Below are positions 43,284 to 52,697 of a DNA stretch of 64,000 bases, piece after piece. The stretch lies in assembly GCF_014705715.1 (NCBI RefSeq), contig NZ_JACXLC010000001.1:2665860-2729859 (forward strand), written 5' to 3'. How positions within the stretch are numbered: the stretch's first letter is position 1; each line of letters opens with the position of its first letter. The notes under the pieces were generated by a model that did no database searches, was not told the origin of the DNA, and saw only the letters and a program-made list of their open reading frames with translations. The stretch is from Erythrobacter rubeus (GTDB lineage Bacteria; Pseudomonadota; Alphaproteobacteria; Sphingomonadales; Sphingomonadaceae). A program made the translations under genes and the position numbers.

Positions 43284-45692
43284 TCAGTTCTCGCCGTCAC
43301 CGCCGCCGGGACTGCCCGAGGCTTCCGGATTGGCGTCCGGATCCTTGGCGGGAGGCGCTTTCTTCGCAGCCGGTTTCTTCCTGGCAGGTGCCTTGCGCTT
43401 CGGCTTTGCTTTGGGCGGCGCAGGCGTAAGCTCGAAGCTTGGCTTGCCATCCTTCACCGTCACATGGACCTCGCCGCCATCGGCGAGCTTGCCGAAGAGC
43501 AGTTCTTCCGCGAGCGGTTGCTTGATCTTGTCCTGGATCAGGCGGCCCATCGGACGCGCGCCGTAGAGTTTGTCGTAACCCTTGTCGGCGAGCCATTCGC
43601 GGGCGTCGCTGTCGAACTGGATGTGGACGTTCTGTTCGGCGAGCTGCAGTTCGAGCTCGAGAATGAACTTGTCGACCACGCGGGCAACGGTGCTCTTGCC
43701 GAGATAGGCGAACGGCACGATCGCATCGAGGCGGTTGCGGAATTCCGGCGTGAACATCTTGTTCACCGCTTCGGTCCCTGCATCTTCCTTCGACACGTCG
43801 CCAAATCCGATACCGCTGCGCGCCATGTCGGACGCGCCGGCATTGGTCGTCATGATGAGGACCACGTTGCGGAAATCGACGGTCTTGCCGTGATGATCAG
43901 TCAGGCGGCCATTATCCATCACCTGCAGAAGGATGTTGAACAGGTCCGGATGCGCCTTCTCGATCTCGTCGAGCAGCAGCACGCAATGCGGGTTCTGGTC
44001 AACCGCATCGGTCAGCAGACCGCCCTGGTCGTAACCGACATAGCCAGGAGGCGCACCGATCAGCCGCGAAACGCTGTGGCGCTCCATATATTCGGACATG
44101 TCGAAGCGCTTGAGCTCAATGCCCATGATCGAGGCGAGCTGGCGCGCAACTTCGGTCTTGCCGACGCCGGTGGGACCGCTGAACAGGAACGAGCCGATGG
44201 GCTTGTCCGGATCGCGCAGGCCCGCGCGGCTGAGCTTCATCGCGGTCGAAAGGCGGGTGATCGCCTCGTCCTGACCGAACACGACATGCTTGAGATCGCG
44301 GCCGAGATTTTCGAGCGCCTTCTTGTCGTCCTTCGACACGGATTTCGGCGGGATGCGCGCCATCGTCGCAATCACGGCCTCGATTTCCTTGGCGGTGATC
44401 TTCTTCTTGCGGCGGCTGGGCGGGACGAGCATTTGCATCGCGCCGACCTCGTCGATCACGTCGATCGCCTTGTCCGGCAGCTTGCGATCGTTGATGTACC
44501 GCGCCGACAGCTCGACCGCAGTCTTGAGCGCGTCGGGCGTGTATTTCACGTTGTGGTGCTCTTCGAAGGCGCTGCGCAGACCTTTCAGGATCTTCACCGT
44601 GTCTTCGATCGAGGGCTCGTTTACGTCGATCTTCTGGAACCGGCGCAGCAGCGCGCGATCCTTTTCGAAGTGGTTGCGGAATTCCTTGTAGGTAGTCGAA
44701 CCGATGCAGCGGATCGTCCCGCCGCTGAGTGCGGGCTTGAGCAAGTTGGACGCATCCATCGCCCCGCCGCTGGTCGCGCCGGCACCGATGACGGTGTGAA
44801 TTTCATCGATGAAGAGAATTGCGTGCGGCATCCCTTCAAGCTCGGAGACGACCTGTTTCAGCCGCTCTTCGAAATCGCCGCGATAGCGCGTGCCTGCGAG
44901 GAGCGCGCCCATGTCGAGCGAATAGATGACCGCAGGCTCCAGCACTTCGGGCACATCGCCTTCGACGATCTTGCGCGCCAGCCCTTCGGCAATGGCGGTC
45001 TTACCAACGCCGGGATCGCCGACATAGAGCGGGTTGTTCTTCGACCGGCGGCACAGGATCTGCACCGTACGGTCAACTTCGGGTCCGCGGCCGATCAGGG
45101 GATCGACCTTGCCGTCTTCGGCTTTCTTGTTGAGGTTGACGGTGAACTGGTCGAGCGCGGTCTCCTTCTTCGAGCCGCCCTCTTTCTTGGCCTCTTCGGC
45201 ATCGCCCGGCGTTTCTTCGCTGCCGGTGGGCTGTTTCGATTCGATCTGGCGACCACCCTTGCCGATGCCGTGGCTGATATAGCTCACCGCATCGAGGCGG
45301 CTCATGTCCTGCTGCTGCAGGAAATAAACCGCGTAAGAATCGCGTTCGGAGAACAGCGCGACCAGCACATTCGCGCCTGTCACGGTGTCCTTGCCCGAGG
45401 ACTGGACGTGCAGGATCGCGCGCTGGATTACCCGCTGGAAGCCCGCGGTCGGCTGAGGGTCTGCGTCGTCCTCTGTCTTGAGCGACTGGTATTCCTGATC
45501 GAGATATTGCTTAACCACCTCGCCCAGCTCGGCTAGGTCCACGCCGCATGCCGCCATAACCTGCGCCGCATCTTCATCATCGATGAGGGCGAGCAGCAGG
45601 TGTTCGAGCGTCGCATATTCGTGACGCCGCTCGGACGCATTGCCGAGCGCGTTGTGGAGGGTGCGTTCAAGGTTTTGGGCAAAACTGGGCAT
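43284..45692 (-). CDS. clpA: ATP-dependent Clp protease ATP-binding subunit ClpA
   Basis: An 802-residue double AAA+ unfoldase. N-domain MPSFAQNLERTLHNALGNA; first Walker A GDPGVGKTAIAEGL; second GPTGVGKTEVARQL. The ClpP-binding loop is SGIGFGD, close to the usual IGL. It unfolds substrates into ClpP. The last ~50 residues form a Lys/Ala/Pro-rich tail not present in E. coli ClpA (758 residues). No clpS precedes it and no clpP is in the window. The start is ATG 45692, not TTG 45695. Confidence 0.95.
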   Translation of the reverse strand: MPSFAQNLERTLHNALGNASERRHEYATLEHLLLALIDDEDAAQVMAACGVDLAELGEVVKQYLDQEYQSLKTEDDADPQPTAGFQRVIQRAILHVQSSGKDTVTGANVLVALFSERDSYAVYFLQQQDMSRLDAVSYISHGIGKGGRQIESKQPTGSEETPGDAEEAKKEGGSKKETALDQFTVNLNKKAEDGKVDPLIGRGPEVDRTVQILCRRSKNNPLYVGDPGVGKTAIAEGLARKIVEGDVPEVLEPAVIYSLDMGALLAGTRYRGDFEERLKQVVSELEGMPHAILFIDEIHTVIGAGATSGGAMDASNLLKPALSGGTIRCIGSTTYKEFRNHFEKDRALLRRFQKIDVNEPSIEDTVKILKGLRSAFEEHHNVKYTPDALKTAVELSARYINDRKLPDKAIDVIDEVGAMQMLVPPSRRKKKITAKEIEAVIATMARIPPKSVSKDDKKALENLGRDLKHVVFGQDEAITRLSTAMKLSRAGLRDPDKPIGSFLFSGPTGVGKTEVARQLASIMGIELKRFDMSEYMERHSVSRLIGAPPGYVGYDQGGLLTDAVDQNPHCVLLLDEIEKAHPDLFNILLQVMDNGRLTDHHGKTVDFRNVVLIMTTNAGASDMARSGIGFGDVSKEDAGTEAVNKMFTPEFRNRLDAIVPFAYLGKSTVARVVDKFILELELQLAEQNVHIQFDSDAREWLADKGYDKLYGARPMGRLIQDKIKQPLAEELLFGKLADGGEVHVTVKDGKPSFELTPAPPKAKPKRKAPARKKPAAKKAPPAKDPDANPEASGSPGGGDGEN

Positions 45693-45815
45693 CAAGAGGT
45701 CTCTAGCAGAGGGTGGGAGAGAGGTTGCTAATCGGGAAGGTAAAAAGCGATTTCACCATATATGGGCCTGCTTGCGAAAATTGCGAATCCGCGAGTGGAG
45801 ATACGTGCCGAGACG

Positions 45816-46019
45816 TCATGTGGATTTGCCGCTAAATAATGCATCTGCTGCCGCGCGGTGGACGGATGCCTTGTCACGGTGCGCTTTTACGCGCACGATT
45901 TCCGCCTCAAGCAGAGCAATCCGCTCATCCAGTTCATCCTGCGAATACGGCGCAAGGTCCTCTGAGCCGAGCATGCCAGCGGCATCGCCTTTCCGGCGCG
46001 GAAGGTCTCCGTCATCCAT
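45816..46019 (-). CDS. DUF1192 family small protein
   Basis: A 67-residue acidic protein (start MDDGDLPRRKGDAAGML; middle LAPYSQDELDERIALLEAEI) with the coiled-coil-like DUF1192 helix. Function unknown. An ATG at 46031 gives four extra residues. It lies about 120 bp upstream of clpA on the same strand and is divergent from the quinone oxidoreductase gene. Confidence 0.75.
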   Translation of the reverse strand: MDDGDLPRRKGDAAGMLGSEDLAPYSQDELDERIALLEAEIVRVKAHRDKASVHRAAADALFSGKST

Positions 46020-46117
46020 CACCCTGAACATCGCAATTCAATCGGCTTGCTGTCAATGCGCGAGGCAGGTAATTGCGGCCAAAGATCGCGGGAAATTGGG
46101 GCAAACGGGGCGAGTTG

Positions 46118-47140
46118 ATGGTTTTGAAGCGGATGGCCGACCTTCCGGAGACGATGAACGCGATCGGGTTCGAGGCTCCCGGCGGGCCGGAAGTGCTTGC
46201 GATCGGGCAAACCGATCTTCCCAAAGTGCGGCCGGACGATGTGCTGATCAAGGTCGCCTTTGCCGGCGTCAACCGGCCCGATTGTATCCAGCGCGCTGGC
46301 CACTATCCGGCGCCCCCCGGCGCATCGCCGATCCTCGGGCTTGAAGTCGCAGGCGAGATCGTCGCGGTCGGAAACGAGGTGCCGCCGGAAATGATCGGGC
46401 AGTCGGTCGCCGCGCTTACGCCGGGAGGCGGTTACGCCCAATATTGCGCTGCGCCGTGGCAACACTGCCTCCCCGTACCAGCGGACATGGACCTCAAAGC
46501 CGCAGCCGCGCTCCCCGAAACGCTCTTCACCGTCTGGCACAATGTGTTCGAGCGCGGGCTCGCGCGCGATGGCGAGCGCCTGCTGGTGCACGGCGGCACT
46601 TCGGGCATCGGCACGATGGCGATCATGCTTGCAAAGGCATTCGATATCGAGGTGATCGTGACCTGCGGCGATGAAGCGAAATGCGAAGCCGCCCGGAATG
46701 TCGGCGCGGATCTCGCGATCAATTACAAGGAGACCGATTTCGTCGAAGCCGTGAAAGAGCATACCGGCGGGGCGGGAGTGAACATCGTCCTCGATATGGT
46801 CTCCGGCGATTATGTGCCGCGCAACCTGCAGTGCCTTGCCGAAGATGGCCGGCACGTGACTATTGCCGTGCTCGGCGGGGCGAAAGCGGAACTGTTCATG
46901 CCGATGGTGATGATGCGGCGGCTGACGCTGACCGGATCGACCCTGCGCCCGCGTTCCGATGCCTTCAAGGCGGCGCTGGCAGATGAGATCGCAGCGAATG
47001 TATGGCCGCTGTTCACCAACGGCGAGCTTTCACCGATCATGGACCAGACCTTCCCGCTCGCCGAAGCGGCCGCCGCCCACGCGCGAATGGAGGCTGGCGA
47101 GCATATCGGCAAGATTGTTCTGGAGGTGGACTATGGCTGA
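46118..47140 (+). CDS. NAD(P)H-quinone oxidoreductase (zinc-free MDR family)
   Basis: A 340-residue medium-chain dehydrogenase/reductase of the zeta-crystallin/PIG3 group. PGGPEVLAIG and FAGVNRPDCIQRAGHYP are at the front, and LLVHGGTSGIGTMAIMLAKAF is the NADP site; zinc-ligand cysteines are absent. It probably reduces quinones or enals. Start at ATG 46118 or 46133 (MADLPETMNAIGF). It overlaps the GST gene by 8 bp. Confidence 0.9.
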   Translation: MVLKRMADLPETMNAIGFEAPGGPEVLAIGQTDLPKVRPDDVLIKVAFAGVNRPDCIQRAGHYPAPPGASPILGLEVAGEIVAVGNEVPPEMIGQSVAALTPGGGYAQYCAAPWQHCLPVPADMDLKAAAALPETLFTVWHNVFERGLARDGERLLVHGGTSGIGTMAIMLAKAFDIEVIVTCGDEAKCEAARNVGADLAINYKETDFVEAVKEHTGGAGVNIVLDMVSGDYVPRNLQCLAEDGRHVTIAVLGGAKAELFMPMVMMRRLTLTGSTLRPRSDAFKAALADEIAANVWPLFTNGELSPIMDQTFPLAEAAAAHARMEAGEHIGKIVLEVDYG

Positions 47141-47750
47141 GGCACTGACGCTGCATGAAGATCCGCGGAGCGGCAATTGCTACAAGATCAAGCTGACCGC
47201 TGCGCTGCTTTCGGTGCCGCTGGAAACGCGGCAATACGACATCCTAAAGGGCGAGACGCGAACCGACGCATTCAAGAGCAACGTCAATGCCCAGGGCCGG
47301 ATCCCGGTGCTGCAGATCGGCGATCGCTATCTGCCGGAAAGCAACGCCGCGTGCTGGTATCTTGCCGAGGGAACGCGGCTGATCCCCGAAGACCGCTTCG
47401 AGCGCGCGCAGATGCTGCGCTGGATGTTCTTCGAACAATACAGCCACGAACCCAATATCGCGACGCTGCGGTTCTGGTGCCGGTTCGTGGGAAGCGAAAA
47501 CCTGTCCGATCAGCAGCGCGAACAGATGATGGCGAAACGGATCGCGGGCGAAGATGCGCTCGCGGCGATGGAAGCGCACCTGTCGAGCCGCGACTGGATG
47601 GCCGGGTCCTCCGCCTCGCTCGCCGATGTCGCGCTGTTTGCTTACACGCATGTCGCGGACGAAGGCGGTTTCGACCTGTCGCGCTTCCCGGCCATCGGTC
47701 GCTGGATCGAGCGGGTTCCGACGTTGGACGGGTTCATCCCGATGACCTGA
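47133..47750 (+). CDS. Glutathione S-transferase family protein
   Basis: A 205-residue GST: thioredoxin-like N-domain (GNCYKIKLTAALLSVP, IPVLQIGDRYLPESNA, with Ser in ESNA for glutathione) and an all-helical C-domain with SLADVALFAYTHVADEGGFD. It probably conjugates or reduces electrophiles, which fits co-translation with the quinone oxidoreductase. ATG 47133 lies within the upstream gene end. Confidence 0.9.
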   Translation: MAEALTLHEDPRSGNCYKIKLTAALLSVPLETRQYDILKGETRTDAFKSNVNAQGRIPVLQIGDRYLPESNAACWYLAEGTRLIPEDRFERAQMLRWMFFEQYSHEPNIATLRFWCRFVGSENLSDQQREQMMAKRIAGEDALAAMEAHLSSRDWMAGSSASLADVALFAYTHVADEGGFDLSRFPAIGRWIERVPTLDGFIPMT

Positions 47751-47791
47751 CAGGCTGCTGGCCGTCTTCAGCCTTTCGCAATTACACAAAA

Positions 47792-47820
47792 CCGTCACCG
47801 CCCTGTGAATCGGGTGTCAC
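47792..47820 (+). promoter_or_regulatory. Candidate Pho box: three 7-mers at 11-bp spacing
   Basis: CCGTCAC (47792-47798), CTGTGAA (47803-47809) and GTGTCAC (47814-47820), each separated by 4 bp. The first is a full match to the alphaproteobacterial half-site CYGTCAY; the others match 5 and 6 of 7. It lies 52 bp upstream of the GTG at 47872. Confidence 0.6.
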
Positions 47821-47871
47821 ATTCGGCTGCCATGGAGAAGGAGCAGACGCATAGCCGAAAGGGGACGTCCC

Positions 47872-48756
47872 GTGACCGACTTCATGCTTTCCAGCCTGCC
47901 GATTTCGCCGCCGCACAATCCCGAGCCGTCCGGGGAGAGCCGCACCCGTTACCGAACAATCTGGATCAGCGATGTCCATCTCGGCACGAAGGGCTGCAAT
48001 GCGGAAATGCTGATCGACTTCCTCGATCGCACCGATAGCGACACGATGTACCTCGTCGGCGATATCATCGACGGGTGGCGATTGAAGAAGCGGTTTTACT
48101 GGCCGGCCTCGCACAACGATATCGTCTGGCGCATCATGAAGCGGGCAAAGCGCGGAACGCGCATCGTCTATATCCCCGGCAATCATGACGAGATGTTTCG
48201 CCAGTTCACCGGCCTCAATTTCGGCGGGGTCGAAATCCGCCGCGCTGCCTTTCACGACACTGCCGATGGACGCCGTCTGATGGTGCTGCACGGTGACGAA
48301 TTCGACGCCGTGATGCTCTCGCACCGGTGGCTCGCCTTTGTCGGGGATTGGGCCTATCACGCGGTGATGAAGCTGAATTACGCGGTCAATGTCGCGCGTA
48401 AGCTTGCAGGAAAACCGTATTGGTCGCTGTCGAAGGCGGCCAAGCACAAGGTCAAGAATGCGGCCAATTTCATCTCGCAGTACGAAGAGGTCGTGGCGAA
48501 GGCCGCGGGCGAACGCGGCGTCGACGGAGTAGTCTGCGGACACATCCATACCGCCGAGATGCGCGTGTTCGACCATCACGGACGCACGGTCGAATACTGG
48601 AACGATGGCGACTGGGTCGAAGGGTGCAACGCCCTCGTCGAACACCACGATGGACGCATGGAAATCCTGAACTGGCCGGACGTGATCCGAGAGCGGGAGA
48701 GGCGCAGTGAAATCGCGCGCGGGGCGGCCGATATTCGGGCGAAGGAGGCCGCATGA
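47872..48756 (+). CDS. Calcineurin-like phosphoesterase, LpxH/PlcP-like
   Basis: A 294-residue metallophosphoesterase with SDVHLGTKGC, LVGDIIDGWRL, PGNHDEMFR, VLHGDEFD and VVCGHIHTAEM. Automated tools name it UDP-2,3-diacylglucosamine diphosphatase, but pairing with the next glycosyltransferase resembles the plcP-agt operon, in which PlcP removes phospholipid headgroups under phosphate starvation. GTG start with AAAGGGGA upstream. The candidate Pho box supports the PlcP reading; biochemical proof is lacking. Confidence 0.85.
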   Translation: MTDFMLSSLPISPPHNPEPSGESRTRYRTIWISDVHLGTKGCNAEMLIDFLDRTDSDTMYLVGDIIDGWRLKKRFYWPASHNDIVWRIMKRAKRGTRIVYIPGNHDEMFRQFTGLNFGGVEIRRAAFHDTADGRRLMVLHGDEFDAVMLSHRWLAFVGDWAYHAVMKLNYAVNVARKLAGKPYWSLSKAAKHKVKNAANFISQYEEVVAKAAGERGVDGVVCGHIHTAEMRVFDHHGRTVEYWNDGDWVEGCNALVEHHDGRMEILNWPDVIRERERRSEIARGAADIRAKEAA

Positions 48757-49823
48757 TGCTGCAAGCATCGCCTGCTCCGCAATCGATCGCGATCGTCACC
48801 GACGCATGGCATCCGCAGGTCAACGGCGTGGTGCGAACGCTTGCAGTTACCAGCGAAATGCTGCGCCAATGGGGGCACGAGGTGACAGTCATCTCACCGC
48901 AGCAATACCGGTCTGTTCCTGCGCCAACCTATCCCGAAATTCGCCTCGCGCTGACCTTGCCCGGAGCGGTCGGGAGGCAATTGCGCAGGATCGCCCCGGA
49001 TGCGGTTCACATCGCCACCGAAGGGCCGCTCGGCTTTGCGGCACGGCGATATTGCTCGGCGCGCGGGGTTCCCTTCACCACTGCGTACCACACCCAATTT
49101 CCCGATTACTTCGCGCGGCGCACCGGGCTGCCCGCGAGGGTGTTCTGGCCCTATATACGCTGGTTCCACCGGCCGGCACAGCGCATCATGGTCGCAACCG
49201 AGACCATTCGCATGCAATTGCGCGATCAGGGCCTTCATCACCTAAGCCACTGGGGGCGAGGCGTCGATCTCAACCACTTCTCGCCCGATGCGCCGCCGCC
49301 TCCCGAATTCGCGGGACTGGCCCGGCCGATCCAGCTTTATGTCGGGCGCGTAGCGGTAGAGAAGAATATCGAGGCTTTCCTCGCGTCCGATCATCCCGGC
49401 AGCAAGGTCGTGGTTGGCGATGGACCGTCGCGCGCCGCGCTTGAGCAGAGGTTTCCGCAGGCCATCTTCCTCGGAAAGCGAACCGGAGCCGAACTTGCCG
49501 GATGCTATGCCGGGGCTGACGTGTTCGTGTTTCCCAGCCGCACCGACACCTTCGGCCTTGTGATGATCGAGGCGCTTGCATGCGGGACGCCGGTTGCCGC
49601 CTACCCGGTGCCGGGACCGACCGACATTCTCGAGCCGCAGGTGGGCGCGATGTCGAACAACCTCGACCACGCGATTGCTGCGGCGCTCAACTGCGATCGC
49701 GGTGTGTGCGCAGAGTTCGGCGCGAGCTTCACTTGGGAAGCGGCTACACGTCAGTTTCGCACCGCTCTGGTCGCCCTGCGCGAGGAGGAATGCCAGATGC
49801 TGGTGGCGGAACCGGCGATCTGA
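48753..49823 (+). CDS. Glycosyltransferase family 4, Agt-like
   Basis: A 356-residue GT-B glycosyltransferase: IVTDAWHPQVNGVVRTL at the N-domain, YHTQFPDYFARRTGLP, and the C-domain FPSRTDTFGLVMIEALACGTPVAAYP with the EX7E-like donor site. With the phosphoesterase (4-bp overlap) it may glycosylate diacylglycerol to make phosphorus-free lipids. Other sugar-lipid substrates remain possible. Confidence 0.88.
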   Translation: MMLQASPAPQSIAIVTDAWHPQVNGVVRTLAVTSEMLRQWGHEVTVISPQQYRSVPAPTYPEIRLALTLPGAVGRQLRRIAPDAVHIATEGPLGFAARRYCSARGVPFTTAYHTQFPDYFARRTGLPARVFWPYIRWFHRPAQRIMVATETIRMQLRDQGLHHLSHWGRGVDLNHFSPDAPPPPEFAGLARPIQLYVGRVAVEKNIEAFLASDHPGSKVVVGDGPSRAALEQRFPQAIFLGKRTGAELAGCYAGADVFVFPSRTDTFGLVMIEALACGTPVAAYPVPGPTDILEPQVGAMSNNLDHAIAAALNCDRGVCAEFGASFTWEAATRQFRTALVALREEECQMLVAEPAI

Positions 49824-49919
49824 TCGCGTATTTCTCGCCCGGCAAAGCGGGCTGATTGCGCCGATCCTGCCAATTGCCTTGCCGTGCGGCGGCCTTTCGC
49901 CTATCTGCAATGGTGCAAC

Positions 49920-49953
49920 GGCCGCTCCGAAAGGGGCGGCCCTTCTATTTTTA
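49920..49953 (+). terminator. Rho-independent terminator before trcR
   Basis: A 9-bp stem (49920-49928 with 49933-49941, one G-U pair) closed by a GAAA tetraloop and followed by CTTCTATTTTTA. It ends the phosphoesterase-glycosyltransferase transcript and leaves 13 bp before the trcR ATG, so trcR transcription or leader crosses or starts close to it. Confidence 0.8.
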
Positions 49954-49965
49954 CGGGAGATTTCC

Positions 49966-50811
49966 ATGGCTCAGGCCAAACCCCAGCCCACCCCGCTGAT
50001 GCCGCACGCGACCGCCACCTGGCTGGTCGATCACACCGGCCTGTCGTTCGAGCAGATCGCCGAGTTCTGCGGTCTCCACCTGCTTGAAGTGCAGGCGATG
50101 GCTGACGATCTTGCGGGAAGTAAATACACCGGACGCGATCCGGTTCATGCCGGCGAACTCACTCTCGAAGAGATCGAGAAAGGCCAGGCGGACGAAAATT
50201 ACTCGCTCAAGATGCACAAGGCACCTGTCGAAGTAACCCGGACCAAAGGCCCGCGTTACACACCTGTGTCGAAACGCCAGGACAAGCCCGATGGCATCGC
50301 CTGGATCCTGCGCAATCACCCGGAGGTTTCGGACGCGCAGATTTCCAAGCTCATCGGCACGACTCGCAACACGATCGGCGCGATCCGGGAGCGCACGCAC
50401 TGGAACATCCAGAACATTCAGCCGAAAGATCCGGTGACTTTGGGGCTGTGCTCCCAGCGCGAGCTCGATGCGGTGGTTGCCAAGGCGGCGAAGCGCGCGG
50501 GCATTACCGAAGAAGCACCCGAGGCGGTCGAGGGCGCAGACCAGCGTTCCGACAAGGACAAGCTGATCGAGGAACTTCAGGCCGAGCGCGAGGAAAACGC
50601 CAAGGCTGCAGCCCGGGCCGCTCAGGAAGCCGAAGCCGAAGCCTGGCTCGCTGCGAAGCGCGAAGCTGAAGAAAGCGGCGTGGCGGTCGAACCGAACGAG
50701 GCCTTTGCCGCGGCAACCCCGGCACCAAGCGAGATCGATGACGGTGCTGGCGAAACGGCGCAGGACGCCGCCGAGTCCGCTCCTGAAGACGAAGACGCCG
50801 ACAAGGAATAA
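49966..50811 (+). CDS. trcR: TrcR family cell-cycle transcriptional regulator (DUF1013)
   Basis: A 281-residue DUF1013 protein: ATATWLVDHTGLSFEQIAEF and DGIAWILRNHPEVSDAQISK, a helix-turn-helix-like part, then KLIGTTRNTIGAIRERTHWN. The last ~90 residues are Ala/Glu-rich, probably coiled coil then disordered. NCBI names the family cell cycle regulator TrcR; its targets are not known. Start ATG 49966 follows GGGAG. The terminator immediately upstream is unusual for a gene start. Confidence 0.85.
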   Translation: MAQAKPQPTPLMPHATATWLVDHTGLSFEQIAEFCGLHLLEVQAMADDLAGSKYTGRDPVHAGELTLEEIEKGQADENYSLKMHKAPVEVTRTKGPRYTPVSKRQDKPDGIAWILRNHPEVSDAQISKLIGTTRNTIGAIRERTHWNIQNIQPKDPVTLGLCSQRELDAVVAKAAKRAGITEEAPEAVEGADQRSDKDKLIEELQAEREENAKAAARAAQEAEAEAWLAAKREAEESGVAVEPNEAFAAATPAPSEIDDGAGETAQDAAESAPEDEDADKE

Positions 50812-50931
50812 TCGCAAAACCGAACGTAACGGATGCACCGGTTTTCGGTGATCCGCCCCGGCTTTGCGAAATCCTTTTCAATCTCGCGATTTAGCGAGCG
50901 GTTTTGCTTGTACGGCAAAGCGTGATCCGCC

Positions 50932-52608
50932 ATGCCTGCTGACATGTATGTCAATAAAGCCTCGTACCACCATCCGAAGCCGTGGGATTCCGAATTCGAG
51001 CTGATGAGCCTGCCGCAAATGCTGGAGCGCACCTCGGCTCACGATCCGTCTGCGCCCTTCCTGCATTTCCTCGGGCGCACCTATTCCTATGGCGAAATGC
51101 TCACCGAGGCGCGGCGGTTCGCGGCGGGGCTGACGGCAATGGGCATTGGCAAGGGCGACCGTGTCGGCCTCTTCCTGCCCAACGTCCCGATCTACGCCTC
51201 GGCCTATTATGGCGCGATGATGGCGGGCGCGATCGTGGTCAACTTCTCGCCGCTCTATTCGGTCGAGGAGCTGGCATGGCAGGTCGGTGACAGCGGTACG
51301 CGCGCGCTCGTCACGCTCGACGTGCCGGAGCTGTATGAAACCGCGTCGAAAGTGCTCGAAAGCTCGGAGCTTGAAACGCTGATCGTCGGGCGGCTGTCCG
51401 ACATGCTGCCGTGGATCAAGGGCACTGCGCTCAAGCTTTTGAAGCGCAGCCAGATCGCCGATGTCGCCTATTCGGATCGCATCCGCGCATGGAAGGATTG
51501 CACGCCGGACCAGTCGCCGCCGGTTGTCGCGATCAATCCGGAGGAAGACCTCGCTCTGCTGCAATATACTGGCGGCACCACCGGCCGGCCCAAGGGCGCG
51601 ATGCTCGGCCACAGCCAGCTGGTGATGAACGCGCAGCAGGTGGCGGCGCTCAACCCGGCAGAAAACCCGCGCGAAGAAGTGTTCATGGGCGCGCTTCCGT
51701 TCTTTCACGTCTTTGCCAACACGGCTCTGCTCAATCACGCCGTGGCGAGCGGCGCCTCCATCGCGATGGTGCCCCGGTTCGAGGCGAAGCAGGTCTTGCA
51801 AACGATCCAGAAATACAAGGCGACCGGCTTTCCGGGCGTCCCGACCATGTTCCAGGCGATGCTCGACCATCCGAGCCTTCCCAAAACCGACATGCCCTCG
51901 CTCAAGGTCTGCATTTCCGGCGGCGCGCCGATGCCTGCCCCGGTTCACGCCAAGTTCGAGGAAGTCACCGGTGTCCGCGTTGTCGAAGGATACGGCCTCA
52001 CTGAAAGTTCCGGCGTGGTGTCCGTGAACCCGTATGAGGGCACACGCAAGAAAGGGACGATCGGCCAATTGGTCGCGCGCACGGAAATCGTACTGCTCGA
52101 CAAGGAAGATCCCTCAAAGCTGGCGCCTGAGGGCGAACCCGGCGAACTGGCGATCCACGGCCCGCAGGTGATGCGCGGCTATTGGAACCGCCCGGAAACG
52201 CAGGCGGAGGTTTTCGTGACGCGCGGAAACAAGCAATATCTGCGCACCGGGGATGTCGCGGTGATGGACAGCGATGGCTTCCTCGAGATCGTCGATCGCA
52301 TCAAGGACATGATCTCGGTCGGCGGTTTCAAGGTGTTTCCAAGCGTTGTCGAGGACGTGATCCTCGAACACGAAGCGGTGAAAGAGGCGCTCGTCATCGG
52401 CGTGCCCGACGATTACCTCGGTGAGGTTCCGCGCGTGTACATCACCCTCGATCCAGAAACCGATATCGGGGCGGATGCGCTGAAGGGCTGGCTCAACGAT
52501 AAGGTTGGCAAGCATGAGCGCGTCGACAAGGTCGTGATCCGCGAAGAGCTTCCCAAGACCATCATCGGCAAGCTGGACCGCAAGGCGCTGCGCGCCGAAG
52601 TCCTCTGA
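50932..52608 (+). CDS. fadD: Long-chain fatty-acid--CoA ligase
   Basis: A 558-residue AMP-forming ligase: adenylate motif LLQYTGGTTGRPKGAML, VVEGYGLTESSGVVSVNP and YLRTGDVAVMDSDGFLEIVDR plus the C-terminal catalytic lysine region KTIIGKLDRKALR. It activates fatty acids to acyl-CoA for beta-oxidation or lipid synthesis, and can feed the acyl-CoA dehydrogenase at 24.8 kb. A bidirectional terminator follows. Confidence 0.93.
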   Translation: MPADMYVNKASYHHPKPWDSEFELMSLPQMLERTSAHDPSAPFLHFLGRTYSYGEMLTEARRFAAGLTAMGIGKGDRVGLFLPNVPIYASAYYGAMMAGAIVVNFSPLYSVEELAWQVGDSGTRALVTLDVPELYETASKVLESSELETLIVGRLSDMLPWIKGTALKLLKRSQIADVAYSDRIRAWKDCTPDQSPPVVAINPEEDLALLQYTGGTTGRPKGAMLGHSQLVMNAQQVAALNPAENPREEVFMGALPFFHVFANTALLNHAVASGASIAMVPRFEAKQVLQTIQKYKATGFPGVPTMFQAMLDHPSLPKTDMPSLKVCISGGAPMPAPVHAKFEEVTGVRVVEGYGLTESSGVVSVNPYEGTRKKGTIGQLVARTEIVLLDKEDPSKLAPEGEPGELAIHGPQVMRGYWNRPETQAEVFVTRGNKQYLRTGDVAVMDSDGFLEIVDRIKDMISVGGFKVFPSVVEDVILEHEAVKEALVIGVPDDYLGEVPRVYITLDPETDIGADALKGWLNDKVGKHERVDKVVIREELPKTIIGKLDRKALRAEVL

Positions 52609-52639
52609 GCGCCTGGCCGCGCGCATTCCACACAAGCAA

Positions 52640-52673
52640 AAACGCCGCGGGCACCTTTCGGGCCGCGGCGTTT
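52640..52673. terminator. Bidirectional terminator between fadD and bactofilin
   Basis: AAACGCCGCGG (52640-52650) pairs with CCGCGGCGTTT (52663-52673), 11 bp, around a 12-base loop. T-rich sequence lies on both sides, fitting the two convergent genes. Confidence 0.85.
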
Positions 52674-52697
52674 CTTCAAATATTTAGGCGACGGAAA

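Noticed and set aside
43227..45536. Very long open frame (769 codons) on the + strand opposite clpA
   Set aside because: clpA on the minus strand has complete family motifs; the opposite frame is rich in Arg/His/Ala as expected for a GC-rich shadow and has no domain.
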